Shown: positions 9,063 through 17,483, counted from the first letter of the stretch. The stretch is DNA of 64,000 nucleotides from NCEH01 sp002257205 (GCF_043195105.1 NZ_JBAFWO010000002.1); one strand, 5' to 3'. Notes: generated by a model from the letters alone, not told the origin. A program made the numbers and translations.

Positions 9063-9438
9063 GGCAGTCTCCCAGTATTTCGCTCCCTCGAAGTAGGCAT
9101 TCCCCCGCCGCCTCGCAAGTCACCGCCCGCGCCGCGCCGTTCCGCCGGAGCGTTGGGGGAAGCGTTTGATATGACGAGACAATGTGCAAGAGGTCTTGGG
9201 CTGGGCTAGTGGAGGGCAGGGGTTCGTGCACGATCGCGTAATAGCGAGGAAGAAGAGTTGTACTTTTCGCGAGAATGAACTTGCAATTCGTTGCCCTTCA
9301 ACATAACTAGCTATGGCGGTGCCATCGTCGAGTCGATGCAAGCGTCGCTTCGCGGGCCGAAGACAGCGTTGGTGAGGCAACGGCTTCGCCGGTTCCGCAT
9401 GCTAATTCGATTTCCGTTTCAAACCAGAAGAAAGTCCC
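9063..9438. promoter_or_regulatory. Divergent intergenic region between msrB and mucR
   Basis: 376 bases with no supportable gene. The half near mucR (about 9250-9430) is clearly less GC-rich than the surroundings and contains AT-rich steps, such as around 9300-9315 and 9400-9425. That is the kind of DNA MucR/Ros proteins bind, and MucR homologues are known to repress themselves, so an autoregulatory site is plausible. I do not assign individual -35/-10 boxes. Confidence 0.35.
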
Positions 9439-9855
9439 ATGAGCGAAGCATCGGAATCGACAACTTACATCGAGCTGGCGGCGGATATCGTCTCTGCCTA
9501 CGTCAGCAATAATTCCGTGTCAGCCGCCGAACTGCCCGCCTTGATCAATGAAGTGCATTCCGCGCTGCAACGCGTGTCCAAGGGCGAGGTCGAGGCCGCG
9601 CCAGAGCCGCTGAAGCCCGCCGTGCCCGTGAAGAAGTCGGTGACGCCTGATTTCATCATCTGCCTGGAAGACGGCAAGAAGTTCAAGTCGCTCAAGCGGC
9701 ACCTGCGCACGCAGTACAATATGAGCCCGGAGCAGTATCGCGAGAAGTGGTCGCTGCCGGCCGATTATCCCATGGTCGCCCCCAATTATGCCGCCGCGCG
9801 CTCCGAACTTGCCAAGCAGATGGGTCTTGGCCAGCAGCGGCGTCGTCGTCGCTGA
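9439..9855 (+). CDS. mucR: MucR/Ros-family zinc-finger transcriptional regulator
   Basis: 138 residues, the standard size. The N-terminal half is helical (oligomerisation in this family). The C-terminal half holds the Ros/MucR zinc-finger region: a CLEDGKKFKSLKRHL segment (about residues 74-88), then the conserved NMSPEQYREKW. The protein ends in a basic tail (QQRRRRR). MucR proteins bind AT-rich targets in a way compared with H-NS and control exopolysaccharide, motility and cell-cycle genes in Alphaproteobacteria. Only one Cys is visible in the finger, typical of MucR variants where Asp replaces the second Cys. ATG 9439 follows a purine-rich GAAGAAAG. A strong terminator is 120 bases downstream. 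Confidence 0.93.
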   Translation: MSEASESTTYIELAADIVSAYVSNNSVSAAELPALINEVHSALQRVSKGEVEAAPEPLKPAVPVKKSVTPDFIICLEDGKKFKSLKRHLRTQYNMSPEQYREKWSLPADYPMVAPNYAAARSELAKQMGLGQQRRRRR

Positions 9856-9973
9856 TTTGTATAGTCCGGCGCACAGGATCTGACCCCGGGCCGAGCTTTG
9901 CTCGGCGGCGGGATCGGGCCTGAAGGTGGCGTCGGATGACGCGGGCTTCGGCAGCAAGAAAACGGTTACAAGC

Positions 9974-10001
9974 AACGCCGCCCCGATGGGCGGCGTTTTT
10001 A
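9974..10001 (+). terminator. Terminator downstream of mucR
   Basis: AACGCCGCC pairs with GGCGGCGTT across a short loop and runs into a T-run (9996-10000). It is the first intrinsic terminator after mucR. Confidence 0.85.
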
Positions 10002-10036
10002 TTTGCAGATTGCTCGCCCATACCCTGCGCCGCCCC

Positions 10037-10390
10037 TCACGCGCCACCCGCGGGCGGCCGGGGGCGCGGCAAAATCTTGTCCCCGCCATCCGCGCCAGCG
10101 TCGCAATGGGCTGTCACCAGCCGCCGCAGAGCCGCATGCCGGATGGGATCATAACATTGGCCGCTGCGGGCGGAGCGTCGCGCGGCACGCAATGCACTTT
10201 GCGCCGCCGCGCGATTATTTGCGGTCAATAAGGTCAATCCTTCGAGCCGTGCGTTAATCGACTCTTCCTTGTCCGTGCTGCGAAACGCGCGGATGCCCCG
10301 CGCGCGCGGCTTGGCAGCCGCCTGGGACGGTGCGGCCCGCCTGCGCGAGCGGGAGCGGCGGATGTTCTGCATGTGGGGAGTGTGCGCCAT
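10037..10390 (-). CDS. Small basic protein of unknown function
   Basis: 117 residues starting MAHTPHMQNIRRSRSRRR, with an arginine-rich N-terminus (about 25 residues), a central helical segment (LEGLTLLTANNRAAAQSALRAARR) and a proline-rich end. I do not recognise a family. The start is strongly supported: AGGAGG lies five bases before the ATG at 10390. The basic leader suggests nucleic-acid binding, which is inference only. It is convergent with mucR and divergent from the DnaA-like gene, sharing an AT-rich promoter region with the latter. Confidence 0.55.
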   Translation of the reverse strand: MAHTPHMQNIRRSRSRRRAAPSQAAAKPRARGIRAFRSTDKEESINARLEGLTLLTANNRAAAQSALRAARRSARSGQCYDPIRHAALRRLVTAHCDAGADGGDKILPRPRPPAGGA

Positions 10391-10434
10391 GATGCCTCCT
10401 GCGGCTGAAATCACAGCATGACTCAGCTTTTGAA

Positions 10435-10515
10435 TGTGGGGATAATTTCCTAAAATTTGAGGCCGAAAAATCGCAGATAATATGAAGTAAGCTTTTGAAA
10501 TAAATTAATTAAAAA
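10435..10515. promoter_or_regulatory. AT-rich promoter region with a DnaA-box-like site
   Basis: A strongly AT-rich patch (runs such as AAATTAATTAAAAATATT at about 10500-10518) in otherwise GC-rich DNA, between two divergent genes. At 10437-10445 the minus strand reads TTATCCCCA, one base from the DnaA-box consensus TTATCCACA. It could be a promoter, a MucR-type target or a DnaA-family binding site; a single near-match is weak evidence. Confidence 0.35.
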
Positions 10516-10608
10516 TATTCGCGACAGGCGTCGACTGGCAAAAAACTTTCCCACCTTGATTTCTTAAGCCTCTCGATATAGGAATAAATACTCCAATCGG
10601 AGAGCGCG

Positions 10609-11085
10609 ATGCGTCCCAAGTCCCGCCGAGGCCAAGCCTGTCCCCCCGCGCCGCCCGTGTGCGCGTCCCGTCCCCCCAGCCCAAGCGTGCCTTTGCCGCC
10701 CAACGTGCCTTTGCCGCCGGATGACGCGCTGGCGCGGTGCCGTGCGGCGCGGCTACTCGCGGCCGCCTTCGTCCATGTGCCGCCGCAGGATCTGGAGGGC
10801 ACGCGCGGCCGCGCGCCGGTGACGCTGGCGCGGCATGTGGCGCTCTATGTGGCCCATGTGACGCTGGGCGTGCCGCGCGGCGCCGTTGCCGACCATTTCG
10901 GGCGCGATCGCACGTCCATCGCCTATGCCTGCGCGCGCATGGAGCAGCGCCGGGAGGCGCCGGACTTCGATCGCGCCTTGTCCGCGCTCGAAGCCTGCGC
11001 GGCGCATGCGATCGCGCAGGGCGTCCCCGTCCCGATGCACAGCGCCGAGGGCGCCGCCCATCCCGTTTCCGGAGGTTTGGCATGA
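10609..11085 (+). CDS. DnaA domain IV-like helix-turn-helix protein
   Basis: 158 residues. After a proline-rich N-terminus (about residues 1-45), the centre resembles only the DNA-binding domain IV of DnaA: RAPVTLARHVALYVAH followed by a helix-turn-helix with GRDRTSIAYA (about residues 70-110), corresponding to the DnaA signature that contacts the DnaA box. There is no AAA+ ATPase region, so it cannot be an initiator on its own. Such stand-alone proteins are common in Hyphomicrobiales; the role is not established and may be transcriptional. GGAGA lies four bases before ATG 10609. Its stop overlaps the start of the DUF6456 gene (ATGA), so the two are translationally coupled. Confidence 0.8.
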   Translation: MRPKSRRGQACPPAPPVCASRPPSPSVPLPPNVPLPPDDALARCRAARLLAAAFVHVPPQDLEGTRGRAPVTLARHVALYVAHVTLGVPRGAVADHFGRDRTSIAYACARMEQRREAPDFDRALSALEACAAHAIAQGVPVPMHSAEGAAHPVSGGLA

Positions 11086-11675
11086 CCGCAAATCCGCAAC
11101 CCCCCGCCCGGCGCGGCGCCTCGCCGCGCGGGACAAGTGTGCGCCAGTCGAGCGCGCGCGTGGCGGTCCATCGCATCCTGGTGGACGGGCGCGAACAGGA
11201 TGTGGCGCTGCATCTGGAGGAAAGCCCGCTGGCCTGGCTCGCGCGCCGCAAGGGCAAGGATGGGCGGCCGCTCATCGACCCGGTGCAGGCTCTGGCGGGG
11301 GAGCGGCTGCGGGCGGATTTCACGCGCGCCCAGCTCACCCCGCGCGTCACCACCAATTGGAGCGCGACCGGCGGTGGCGGCGGCACAGGGCCGGAAGCCT
11401 TCAGCGATGCGGTGCTTGCGGCCAAGTGCCGCGTGGATCGGGCGGTTGAGGCCGTCGGGCCGGAGTTGTCCGGCGTGCTGCTGGATGTGTGCTGTTTTCT
11501 CAAAGGGCTGGAGAGCGTGGAAAGCGAGCGCGGCTGGCCGTTGCGCACCGCCAAGGTGGTGCTGGCGCTCGCCCTCGACCGCCTCGCCGCCCATTACGGC
11601 CTTGCCCGCGCCGCCCAGGGCCGCGCCCATGTGCCGGGACGGACCTGGCGTGCGGCGCCCGGCGGGACGGAGTGA
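11082..11675 (+). CDS. DUF6456 domain-containing protein
   Basis: 197 residues. The sequence fits the DUF6456 family: SPLAWLARRKGKDGRPL near residue 48, a central RLRADFTRAQLTPRVTTNWS segment, and a C-terminal helical part with LLDVCCFLKGLE and ERGWPLRTAKVVL. No function is known for the family. Start ATG 11082 overlaps the stop of the DnaA-like gene by four bases and has GGAGG seven bases upstream. Persistent pairing with a DnaA-box-type DNA-binding protein suggests they act together; this is inference. Confidence 0.8.
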   Translation: MTANPQPPARRGASPRGTSVRQSSARVAVHRILVDGREQDVALHLEESPLAWLARRKGKDGRPLIDPVQALAGERLRADFTRAQLTPRVTTNWSATGGGGGTGPEAFSDAVLAAKCRVDRAVEAVGPELSGVLLDVCCFLKGLESVESERGWPLRTAKVVLALALDRLAAHYGLARAAQGRAHVPGRTWRAAPGGTE

Positions 11676-11877
11676 GCGGCAGGGCAAGCACCGGGCGTCA
11701 GCTGGGGCGCGTTCGAGCAGGGGGGAACGGGAACGGGACCAGCGGCGCAGGGCAGGGGTTACGGGCGGACCGTGCCTCCCCCTTCGCCCAGATGGCCGGA
11801 TCGCCCTTGACCCGGCGCCGGCATCCCCTCAAATGGCCGGGGCGGTGCGTGCGCGCCGGGCGCAATGGGGTGGCGGG

Positions 11878-12315
11878 ATGATCAATTCCTATCTGAAGGC
11901 GATGCGCCAGTATGCGACCTTTACGGGCCGCACCAGCCGCAAGGATTTCTGGTTCTATGTCCTCGCGGTCATCCTGCTGAGCATCGTGGCGCAGGCGCTG
12001 GATCTGGTGCTGTTCGGCGGCGAGGTTGCGAGCGGCGACGGCATGGTGGAGTTCGAGAGCTACGGCATTTTGATCGGCATCGTGCATCTCGTGCACTTCG
12101 TGCCCGGCCTCGCGGTCAGCGTGCGTCGGCTTCACGACACGGATCGCACCGGCTGGTGGCTGCTGTTGGAACTTACCGGCATCGGCGCGCTGGTGATCCT
12201 GATCTTCAACCTTCTGGCCGGCACGCGCGGACCGAACCGGTTCGGTCCCGATCCGCTCGCTTATGGCGCGCCCGTCGCGCCGGCGCCCACGGGCACCATC
12301 CAGCCCGGCCGGTAG
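11878..12315 (+). CDS. DUF805 family membrane protein
   Basis: 145 residues with the DUF805 layout: an amphipathic start (YLKAMRQYATFTGRTSRKDFW), about three membrane helices, and the conserved VRRLHDTDRTGWW turn between the second and third. DUF805 proteins are small inner-membrane proteins of unknown function. The start at ATG 11878 is supported by the family N-terminus; the ribosome site (GGGG) is weak. The 202 bases before it contain no recognisable gene. Convergent with sufE. Confidence 0.85.
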   Translation: MINSYLKAMRQYATFTGRTSRKDFWFYVLAVILLSIVAQALDLVLFGGEVASGDGMVEFESYGILIGIVHLVHFVPGLAVSVRRLHDTDRTGWWLLLELTGIGALVILIFNLLAGTRGPNRFGPDPLAYGAPVAPAPTGTIQPGR

Positions 12316-12330
12316 CGATCGCGCGGCCGC

Positions 12331-12364
12331 GCTCAGGCTTCGGCGAGGCTCAGGCTTCGGCGAG
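12331..12364. repeat. Two perfect 17-bp tandem units across the sufE stop codon
   Basis: Units 12331-12347 and 12348-12364 are identical (GCTCAGGCTTCGGCGAG). The second contains the sufE stop (TCA at 12350-12352 on the plus strand); the first repeats it 17 bases downstream, out of frame. Perfect identity suggests a recent duplication. Confidence 0.85.
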
Positions 12365-12784
12365 GGCGGCGCGGGCGTCGGCGCGGATGCGCTCCACCAT
12401 GGAGCGCAGGCCGTTGGAGCGCTGCGGCGTCAGATGGCCCTCAAGGCCGATGCGGCGGAACACCGCCAGCGGATCGGCTTCCAAAATCTCGCGCGCGCCC
12501 TTGCCGGAGAGGATGGAAAGCAGCACCGCCACCAGGCCGCGCACGATGTGGGCGTCGGAATCGCCCTTGAATTCCAGCACCGGCCCGTTCGGCCCGTCAC
12601 GGCGCCCGCTCACCAGCCACACTTGGCTGGTGCAGCCCTGCACCTTGTTGGCCTCGGTGCGCTCAGCCTCGGGGAAGGGCGGCAGGGCGCGGCCCAGCTC
12701 GATGACGAAGCGGTAGCGGTCTTCCCAATCGTCGAGAAGCTCGAAATCGGCCACCAGGGCCTCGATATCCTGATCCGCTGTCAT
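12350..12784 (-). CDS. sufE: SufE-family cysteine-desulfurase activator
   Basis: 144 residues. SufE accepts persulfide sulfur from the desulfurase SufS and passes it to the Suf scaffold for Fe-S cluster assembly in the cytoplasm. The sulfur-carrying Cys51 is present in VQGCTSQVW, in the usual exposed loop. The downstream part contains the family's conserved GDSDAHIVRGLVAVL region. No suf operon is adjacent, which is common for alphaproteobacterial sufE. Start ATG 12784 gives the normal N-terminus. Confidence 0.9.
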   Translation of the reverse strand: MTADQDIEALVADFELLDDWEDRYRFVIELGRALPPFPEAERTEANKVQGCTSQVWLVSGRRDGPNGPVLEFKGDSDAHIVRGLVAVLLSILSGKGAREILEADPLAVFRRIGLEGHLTPQRSNGLRSMVERIRADARAALAEA

Positions 12785-12958
12785 CGCACCTGCCCGTAAG
12801 ACGCCGCCGACGCCGTCTCGGCGTCATTGGTCGGTTCTGCGCCATATAGGCTGCGCGCAGCCCCGGCAAAAGTCGAGACAAGCAAAAAATGCGCCGCGCG
12901 CGGGTGCGGCGGTGCGATTTTCGCGGGAAAAAGCGCCGATCGCGATCCAGCGAAAGGC

Positions 12959-12988
12959 GTTCAGGCGGGCCGCGGTCAGGCCGGGCGC
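12959..12988. repeat. Two 15-bp tandem units across the stop codon of the DUF5330 gene
   Basis: Units 12959-12973 and 12974-12988 match at 12 of 15 positions. The second holds the true stop (TCA at 12976-12978), the first an extra in-frame TGA 15 bases further on. Confidence 0.55.
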
Positions 12989-13371
12989 TTCAGCGGCGTG
13001 GGGATGCCGGGCGTTGCGGCCGGGGTTCCGGCGGGCTCGCCGCCCCAGCCGGGAACGAGATCCTGCGGGGTCAGGCCGTGGCTGGCGGCCGATCCGCCGG
13101 GCGCGGCGGCGTCGGTGCGCGCATGGCCCAGCGCGTCGGCCACCCATTTGATGCCGACCTGGGCCTTTTCCGTCAGGTTCACGAGCATGTCGCCGCCCAC
13201 GGCGCAGGCGTCCGGCTGGCGCTGGCAGAAGCCGCGCGCGTCCGCCACCGCCGATTGCACGGCCACGAACGCCTGCCACGGGCCGACCTCGCGCCCGTCG
13301 CTGGACGTGCCGATGGGCAGCAGCAGCAGGATCAGGCCAAGCCAGAACGTCATGCGGATCAAAAAGAACAT
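12976..13371 (-). CDS. DUF5330 family protein
   Basis: 131 residues beginning MFFLIRMTFWLGLILLLLPI, a membrane anchor typical of DUF5330, followed by a soluble part with a CQRQPDAC cysteine pair (about residues 48-55) and a Gly/Pro-rich tail. Function unknown; the topology implies a single-pass protein with the bulk in the periplasm, where the cysteines could form a disulfide. The ATG at 13371 gives the family start, with a GAGG about ten bases upstream; the longer open frame to 13476 is not used. The 3' end lies in a 15-bp duplication. Confidence 0.75.
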   Translation of the reverse strand: MFFLIRMTFWLGLILLLLPIGTSSDGREVGPWQAFVAVQSAVADARGFCQRQPDACAVGGDMLVNLTEKAQVGIKWVADALGHARTDAAAPGGSAASHGLTPQDLVPGWGGEPAGTPAATPGIPTPLKRPA

Positions 13372-13670
13372 GGAGCGCCTCGCTTCAAGCTCCCCCGGGC
13401 GGCCCCCGAACCGGCGGGCCTGGACCATTTCCGCGGCGAAACCGGCATCGGCCGGCCTCAACCTTTGGATAACCATAGATACCAGAACGCGGGCCCTGCC
13501 GCAGCGCCCGCGCCGCCTGCCGCCCCCCGACTTTTCAAGACATCGTTAACGCTGGCCGGGCCGGCGAGCGGGCCTTAGCAGTTCGTTTAAGGGCGCCGTG
13601 CAAGCTTGCCTGGGATGAACGAGGGGGCGCCGCAAGGCGCTGTGGGCAGCCATTGCGTGTCGCGAATGTG

Positions 13671-15101
13671 ATGAGACACAAGCTTGGGCCGGATGCGCGT
13701 GCGGCGTATGCGTCCGATCCCCGGGGCAGCCTTGCCGACATCGGCCTGCTGGCGCGACGCAGCACCCGAGCGCTGGGGGCGCTGTCGCTGCTGTGCGCCG
13801 GTGCGGGCGGTGCGGTGCTGGTGGCGGAAGCCTCAGGCCTCGCCTCGGGCAGCGCTTCGGAGGGCTTGTGGCTGCTGGCCTGCGGGCTTGTTTCGGCGGC
13901 GCTCGCGGGAGTGTCCGGCGGGCTGTCGCGCACGGCGGTGCGCTTGCGCGGCGCCGGGCGGGACGCCGACCTCGCGCTTGTCACCCATCACCTGCGCTCC
14001 GGCGAGGTCATCACCATCGCCCATGCGCAATTCCCTTTCGCGGCGCTTCCGGGCGCGCAGCTGGTGGGACACGGCCTGTTCGAGCGCATCCTGGTGGCGG
14101 ATCGGCCGGCCTTCCTCGCCGCCGTCTCGGGCGCGGCGGGGCTGACGCAGGACGCCCATGACCTGCGCTGCGAGGTGCGGCTGCGGTGCGAGGCCGACGG
14201 CCTCTCGCCGGAATTCGTGTGGATGGAGATGCGCGCGTTTCCGCTGGAGGGCGGGCGCGTGCGCGCCTGCTGGCGCGACATCGGCGCCCAGAAGGCCCAA
14301 GCCGAGCAGGAAGCCGCCGCCCGCCAGGAGGCCGAGCGCGCCAATGCGGCCAAGAGCCAGTTTCTCGCCGCCATGAGCCACGAGCTGCGCACCCCGCTGA
14401 ACACCATTCTCGGCTTTTCGGAAATGCTGCTGGGCGACGCGGCCGGCCGCATGGACGGGGAGAAGCGCACCGAATATGCCCGCATCATCCATGACAGCGG
14501 CCAGCACCTGCTGGGCGTGGTGAACGACATTCTCGACCTGTCGCGGGTCGAGGCCGGCGCCTATGAGCTCCTGGTCGAGCCGGTGGACGTGCGCCGCCTC
14601 GCCCAGGCCTGCCACGACATGATGGCGATTGAGGCGGTGCGGCGCGACGTGCGCATCACCCTCAACCTGTCGAGCCGGGTGCCGCCGATCCTCGCTGATC
14701 AGCGCGCCTTGAAGCAGATGCTGCTGAACCTTTTGTCCAATGCGCTCAAGGTCAGCGCGCCGGGCACGCGGGTGGAGGTATCGGCGCGGGTCGAGGGCGG
14801 CAATCTTCTGATCGCGGTCGTGGACCAGGGGCCGGGCATGTCGCCGGCCGATGTGGCGCGGCTCGGCGAGCCGTTCTTCCAGACCGGTGACATGGAGCGC
14901 CGGCGCACCGGCAGCGGCCTCGGCCTCGCGGTAGTGCGGGCGCTGGTGCGCCTGCACGACGGGGCGTTCGACGTCGCGAGCGTGCTCGGGCGCGGCACAA
15001 CGGTGACGCTCAGCCTGCCGCTGACCCGCCCCGCCGTGGTCGTGGCGCCGTTCGCCCGGCCCGCGGCCGCCCAACCGGACGGGGAGCGGCGGCGCGCATG
15101 A
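13671..15101 (+). CDS. PAS-type sensor histidine kinase (cell-cycle kinase-like)
   Basis: 476 residues. Two hydrophobic segments near the N-terminus (about residues 30-85) are followed by a PAS-like region, a short coiled coil, and a HisKA domain with the phosphorylated His237 in SHELRTPLNT. An HATPase domain follows with N-box LLSNALKVS and G-boxes DQGPGMS and GSGLGL. The H-box and size resemble the PleC/DivJ group that feeds the alphaproteobacterial DivK/CtrA pathway, but no response regulator is adjacent, so the partner is unknown. Start uncertain: ATG 13671 is used, with TTG 13653 and GTG 13668 in the same frame and no clear ribosome site for any. The stop overlaps the next gene by four bases. 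Confidence 0.85.
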   Translation: MRHKLGPDARAAYASDPRGSLADIGLLARRSTRALGALSLLCAGAGGAVLVAEASGLASGSASEGLWLLACGLVSAALAGVSGGLSRTAVRLRGAGRDADLALVTHHLRSGEVITIAHAQFPFAALPGAQLVGHGLFERILVADRPAFLAAVSGAAGLTQDAHDLRCEVRLRCEADGLSPEFVWMEMRAFPLEGGRVRACWRDIGAQKAQAEQEAAARQEAERANAAKSQFLAAMSHELRTPLNTILGFSEMLLGDAAGRMDGEKRTEYARIIHDSGQHLLGVVNDILDLSRVEAGAYELLVEPVDVRRLAQACHDMMAIEAVRRDVRITLNLSSRVPPILADQRALKQMLLNLLSNALKVSAPGTRVEVSARVEGGNLLIAVVDQGPGMSPADVARLGEPFFQTGDMERRRTGSGLGLAVVRALVRLHDGAFDVASVLGRGTTVTLSLPLTRPAVVVAPFARPAAAQPDGERRRA

Positions 15102-15922
15102 GAATAGATTATGGGGAAAGCCACCTGCCCGGCGCGCCGGGCGAGCTGCCGTTCGCGGAAGCCCCGCGCGGCCGGCTTGGGCTGCGGTTCGCGGATGGGC
15201 TTGCGGCCCTGGTGGGCGTGGCGCTGACCGGCGCGGTGCTGGCCAATGTGTTCGTGATGCAGAGCGGCACGCGCCCTGGCCCGGTACCGGGCGGCACCGC
15301 CGTGCCCATCGCCCCGGTGCCGACGCCCAAGCCACAGGCCGCCAATGGGGTGGCGGGCACCCATGTGCCGGAGGCCGCGCTTTCGCCGACCCCCATGGCG
15401 AACACGGCGGTTCCCATCGTTACCGCCCCGGCCGGCGGTATCCTGGGCACGATCAATATTTCCGGCGACACCAATGCGCCCGCCGCGCCCGCTGCCCCGG
15501 GAGCGCCGCTGAACATCGCTCCGACACGCGCCGCAGCTCCCGCCCAGAGCGCGGCCGCGGCCGCCGCCGCCGCCATTCTCATGCCGCCGGCTCCGGTACC
15601 TGGCGGGACCGGCAGCGCCCGCACCGGAGCCGCGCCGCGCCCGCCCGCGCGCGTGCCCGGCCTTGCCGTTTCGGGGGCCGACACGGTGACAGGCTCGGTG
15701 CGCCCGCCAGCGGAACTGGCGCCGTCCGCGCGCATTCTCGGCGTGCAGAAGACCCTGGCCAAGCTCGGCTATGGCCCGCTGAAGCTCGACGGCAAGCCGG
15801 GCCTGGAAACGCGCCTTGCTGTTCAGCGCTTCGAGCGCGACCGCAACCTGCCGCCCGACGGGGAGATTTCCGACCGGGTGGTGAGGGAGCTGATCGCGGT
15901 CTCTGGCACGGTGATCAACTGA
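15098..15922 (+). CDS. Membrane-anchored peptidoglycan-binding domain protein
   Basis: 274 residues: a cytoplasmic N-terminus, one membrane segment (about residues 32-52), a long Ala/Pro-rich linker, and a C-terminal PG_binding_1-like domain (about residues 208-270). In that domain ILGVQKTLAKLGYGPLKLDG and the AVQRFERDRNLPPDG repeat show the usual pattern. It probably tethers a periplasmic domain to the cell wall. The ATG overlaps the histidine kinase stop (ATGA), so the kinase and this envelope protein are co-translated, hinting that the kinase senses envelope state. The linker also carries an eight-alanine run. Confidence 0.75.
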   Translation: MRIDYGESHLPGAPGELPFAEAPRGRLGLRFADGLAALVGVALTGAVLANVFVMQSGTRPGPVPGGTAVPIAPVPTPKPQAANGVAGTHVPEAALSPTPMANTAVPIVTAPAGGILGTINISGDTNAPAAPAAPGAPLNIAPTRAAAPAQSAAAAAAAAILMPPAPVPGGTGSARTGAAPRPPARVPGLAVSGADTVTGSVRPPAELAPSARILGVQKTLAKLGYGPLKLDGKPGLETRLAVQRFERDRNLPPDGEISDRVVRELIAVSGTVIN

Positions 15923-15923
15923 C

Positions 15924-16268
15924 ATGCGGCTGAAAAGCGCCATATTCGCCGCCGCCATCGTGCGCACCGCCAATGGCGCGGGCGCGTTCGCGGCGGTGCG
16001 CCGGCGCGGCTCCGAGGAGGCCGGCGCGGTGTTCGTGAAAGTGGCGACGCTGGACGGCTGCGCGGCGCTTTACGGCCCGGCGCCGCAGAGCGCGTTCGAC
16101 GCGGAGACCTCCGGCGCGCGCCTGTTCGCGGTGCTGGTGCCGCCCGGTTCGCCGGACGAGGCCAGCGAGGCGCGGATGGTCAAGGAAATGCGCTTCGACC
16201 CGGACCTCTGGCTGCTGGAGATCGAGGACAAGGCCGGCCGCGCCTTCATCGAGGTCACCTCCGGCTGA
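15924..16268 (+). CDS. DUF1491 family protein
   Basis: 114 residues starting MRLKSAIFAAAIVR, with the family features FAAVRRRGSEEAGAVFVKV and the C-terminal DLWLLEIEDKAGRAFI. DUF1491 proteins are small cytoplasmic alphaproteobacterial proteins of unknown function. The ATG is one base after the previous stop, making this the third gene of the kinase operon. Confidence 0.85.
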   Translation: MRLKSAIFAAAIVRTANGAGAFAAVRRRGSEEAGAVFVKVATLDGCAALYGPAPQSAFDAETSGARLFAVLVPPGSPDEASEARMVKEMRFDPDLWLLEIEDKAGRAFIEVTSG

Positions 16269-16290
16269 GCGGACCCGGGTTGAGCCGGTT

Positions 16291-16325
16291 CAGGCCGAAA
16301 AGCTTCAGGCCGAAAAGCTTCAGGC
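16291..16325. repeat. 15-bp tandem duplication across the sulfotransferase stop codon
   Basis: Two identical units CAGGCCGAAAAGCTT (16291-16305, 16306-16320) plus a third partial CAGGC. The true stop is TCA at 16320-16322; two further in-frame TGA codons follow at 15-base spacing on the coding strand. Confidence 0.85.
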
Positions 16326-17069
16326 GTAGCCGAGCCGGTCGAGGTCCGGCCGGATCAATGTTTCGATGCCGCGCGGCAGGCGGGGATGCTCGGCGGCTTT
16401 CTCGTCGACGAACCGGCCGTGGCGATAGTCCGGCGGCAGGAGCGGGCTGCACGCACCCTCCAGCATCAGCGGATCGAACGCGACGCCGACGCAGGCCGCC
16501 ACCTTGCGCAAGGTGGCCTCCGGTTCGGTCACCAGATCCTCATAGCGGAAGCTGCCCGCCAGCACCCCGCGCGCGCCGAGATGCTCCAGCACCCGCACCG
16601 AGGCACACCAGCGCCGGGCCGCGTCCACATGGCTCTGCCCGGTGCGCCGCACCTTCGAGTCCACGCAACTGCGCCCATCGCGCACGATGAACAGGAAACG
16701 GTATCCCGTCATGGCCGCCACGAAGCGGTCCAGAACCGGCTCCTGAGCGAGGTTGTAGAGATTGTGGTCGTTTAGCCCGAGCACCTGCTCGGTGGTGATC
16801 TTGTTGCCCCAGATGCGCTCGGGATTGGCCTTGCGGTCGTCCTCGCAATGGGCGCGAAAGCGGGCGAGGCGATAGTCCAGCAGCCGCGCCATGGAGGGCG
16901 GCGGCACCTGCGCCTCGTCGCCTCCCATGAGAATGGCGATGCCGCCGAATTCGGCGCGAATCATCAAAGCGGGATGGCGCTCGAGGCAGCCGGCCAGAAG
17001 CGATGTTCCCCCCCGTCCCGCGCCGAGCAGGAGGAAGGGAGGGGGACAAGCCGGGGCACGAAGGGACAT
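16320..17069 (-). CDS. Sulfotransferase family protein
   Basis: 249 residues. PAPS-dependent sulfotransferases move a sulfate group onto carbohydrates, lipids or proteins. The 5'-phosphosulfate loop is GAGRGGTSLL (about residues 16-25), and the 3'-phosphate-binding segment is VRDGRSCVDSK (about residues 128-138). A C-terminal Leu/Pro-rich region ends the fold. The acceptor is not predictable. No membrane segment. The start at ATG 17069 is the natural N-terminus, though no strong ribosome site precedes it. The gene stands alone, convergent with the DUF1491 gene. Confidence 0.8.
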   Translation of the reverse strand: MSLRAPACPPPFLLLGAGRGGTSLLAGCLERHPALMIRAEFGGIAILMGGDEAQVPPPSMARLLDYRLARFRAHCEDDRKANPERIWGNKITTEQVLGLNDHNLYNLAQEPVLDRFVAAMTGYRFLFIVRDGRSCVDSKVRRTGQSHVDAARRWCASVRVLEHLGARGVLAGSFRYEDLVTEPEATLRKVAACVGVAFDPLMLEGACSPLLPPDYRHGRFVDEKAAEHPRLPRGIETLIRPDLDRLGYA

Positions 17070-17261
17070 TCCGGGGCGTTTTCCGCGTCACGCGAGCCGC
17101 AACGAAGCCGGCTCGCATATGATCAGAACACACCGGCGCGCGAACGCAACCCTTGAGAGGTATTATCATCTATGTGCAATCGCGTTTATTGCACAGCCTG
17201 GGGAAACTTTCGGAGCCTATCTGCGTTGTGGGGGTTACGGTGGCCCTTGAGGAGAAGCGAA

Positions 17262-17483
17262 ATGGGAACGGTTTTATCGTTCTCCGCGACGCGGGGAGTG
17301 CGGGCGCGAAAAGCACGCGCCCATGCGGATGGGGAAGCGGCTCGAACCGAGCAACGGCCGGGCAGCGCGCAGATTTATATTTTGCCGGTGGTGCGTATCG
17401 AGCGCCATGGCGATGTCCCGGTGGCGCAGGCCCCGGCACCGAAGCTGCGGCCGCCGCAGGGACCGTCCCAGCGCCAGGCGTAA
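17262..17483 (+). CDS. Small conserved-type hypothetical protein
   Basis: 73 residues (MGTVLSFSATRG...). A basic, low-complexity first half is followed by a short hydrophobic strand QIYILPVVRIERH and a proline-rich tail. Small Hyphomicrobiales proteins of unknown function share the pattern of an MxxVLSF start and an ILxFxGVRxER-like strand, which is why I call it. Translation is well supported by GAGGAGAA six bases before ATG 17262. The preceding 190 bases and the following 90 show no other gene. Confidence 0.55.
   Translation: MGTVLSFSATRGVRARKARAHADGEAARTEQRPGSAQIYILPVVRIERHGDVPVAQAPAPKLRPPQGPSQRQA

Noticed and set aside
13575..13589. CtrA-box-like TTAG-N7-TTTA upstream of the histidine kinase
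   Set aside because: Two mismatches from TTAA-N7-TTAA; too weak to call without expression data.
13042..13984. Overlapping alternative frames around the DUF5330 and kinase starts
   Set aside because: Amino-acid composition is typical of shadow frames and no ribosome sites are present.
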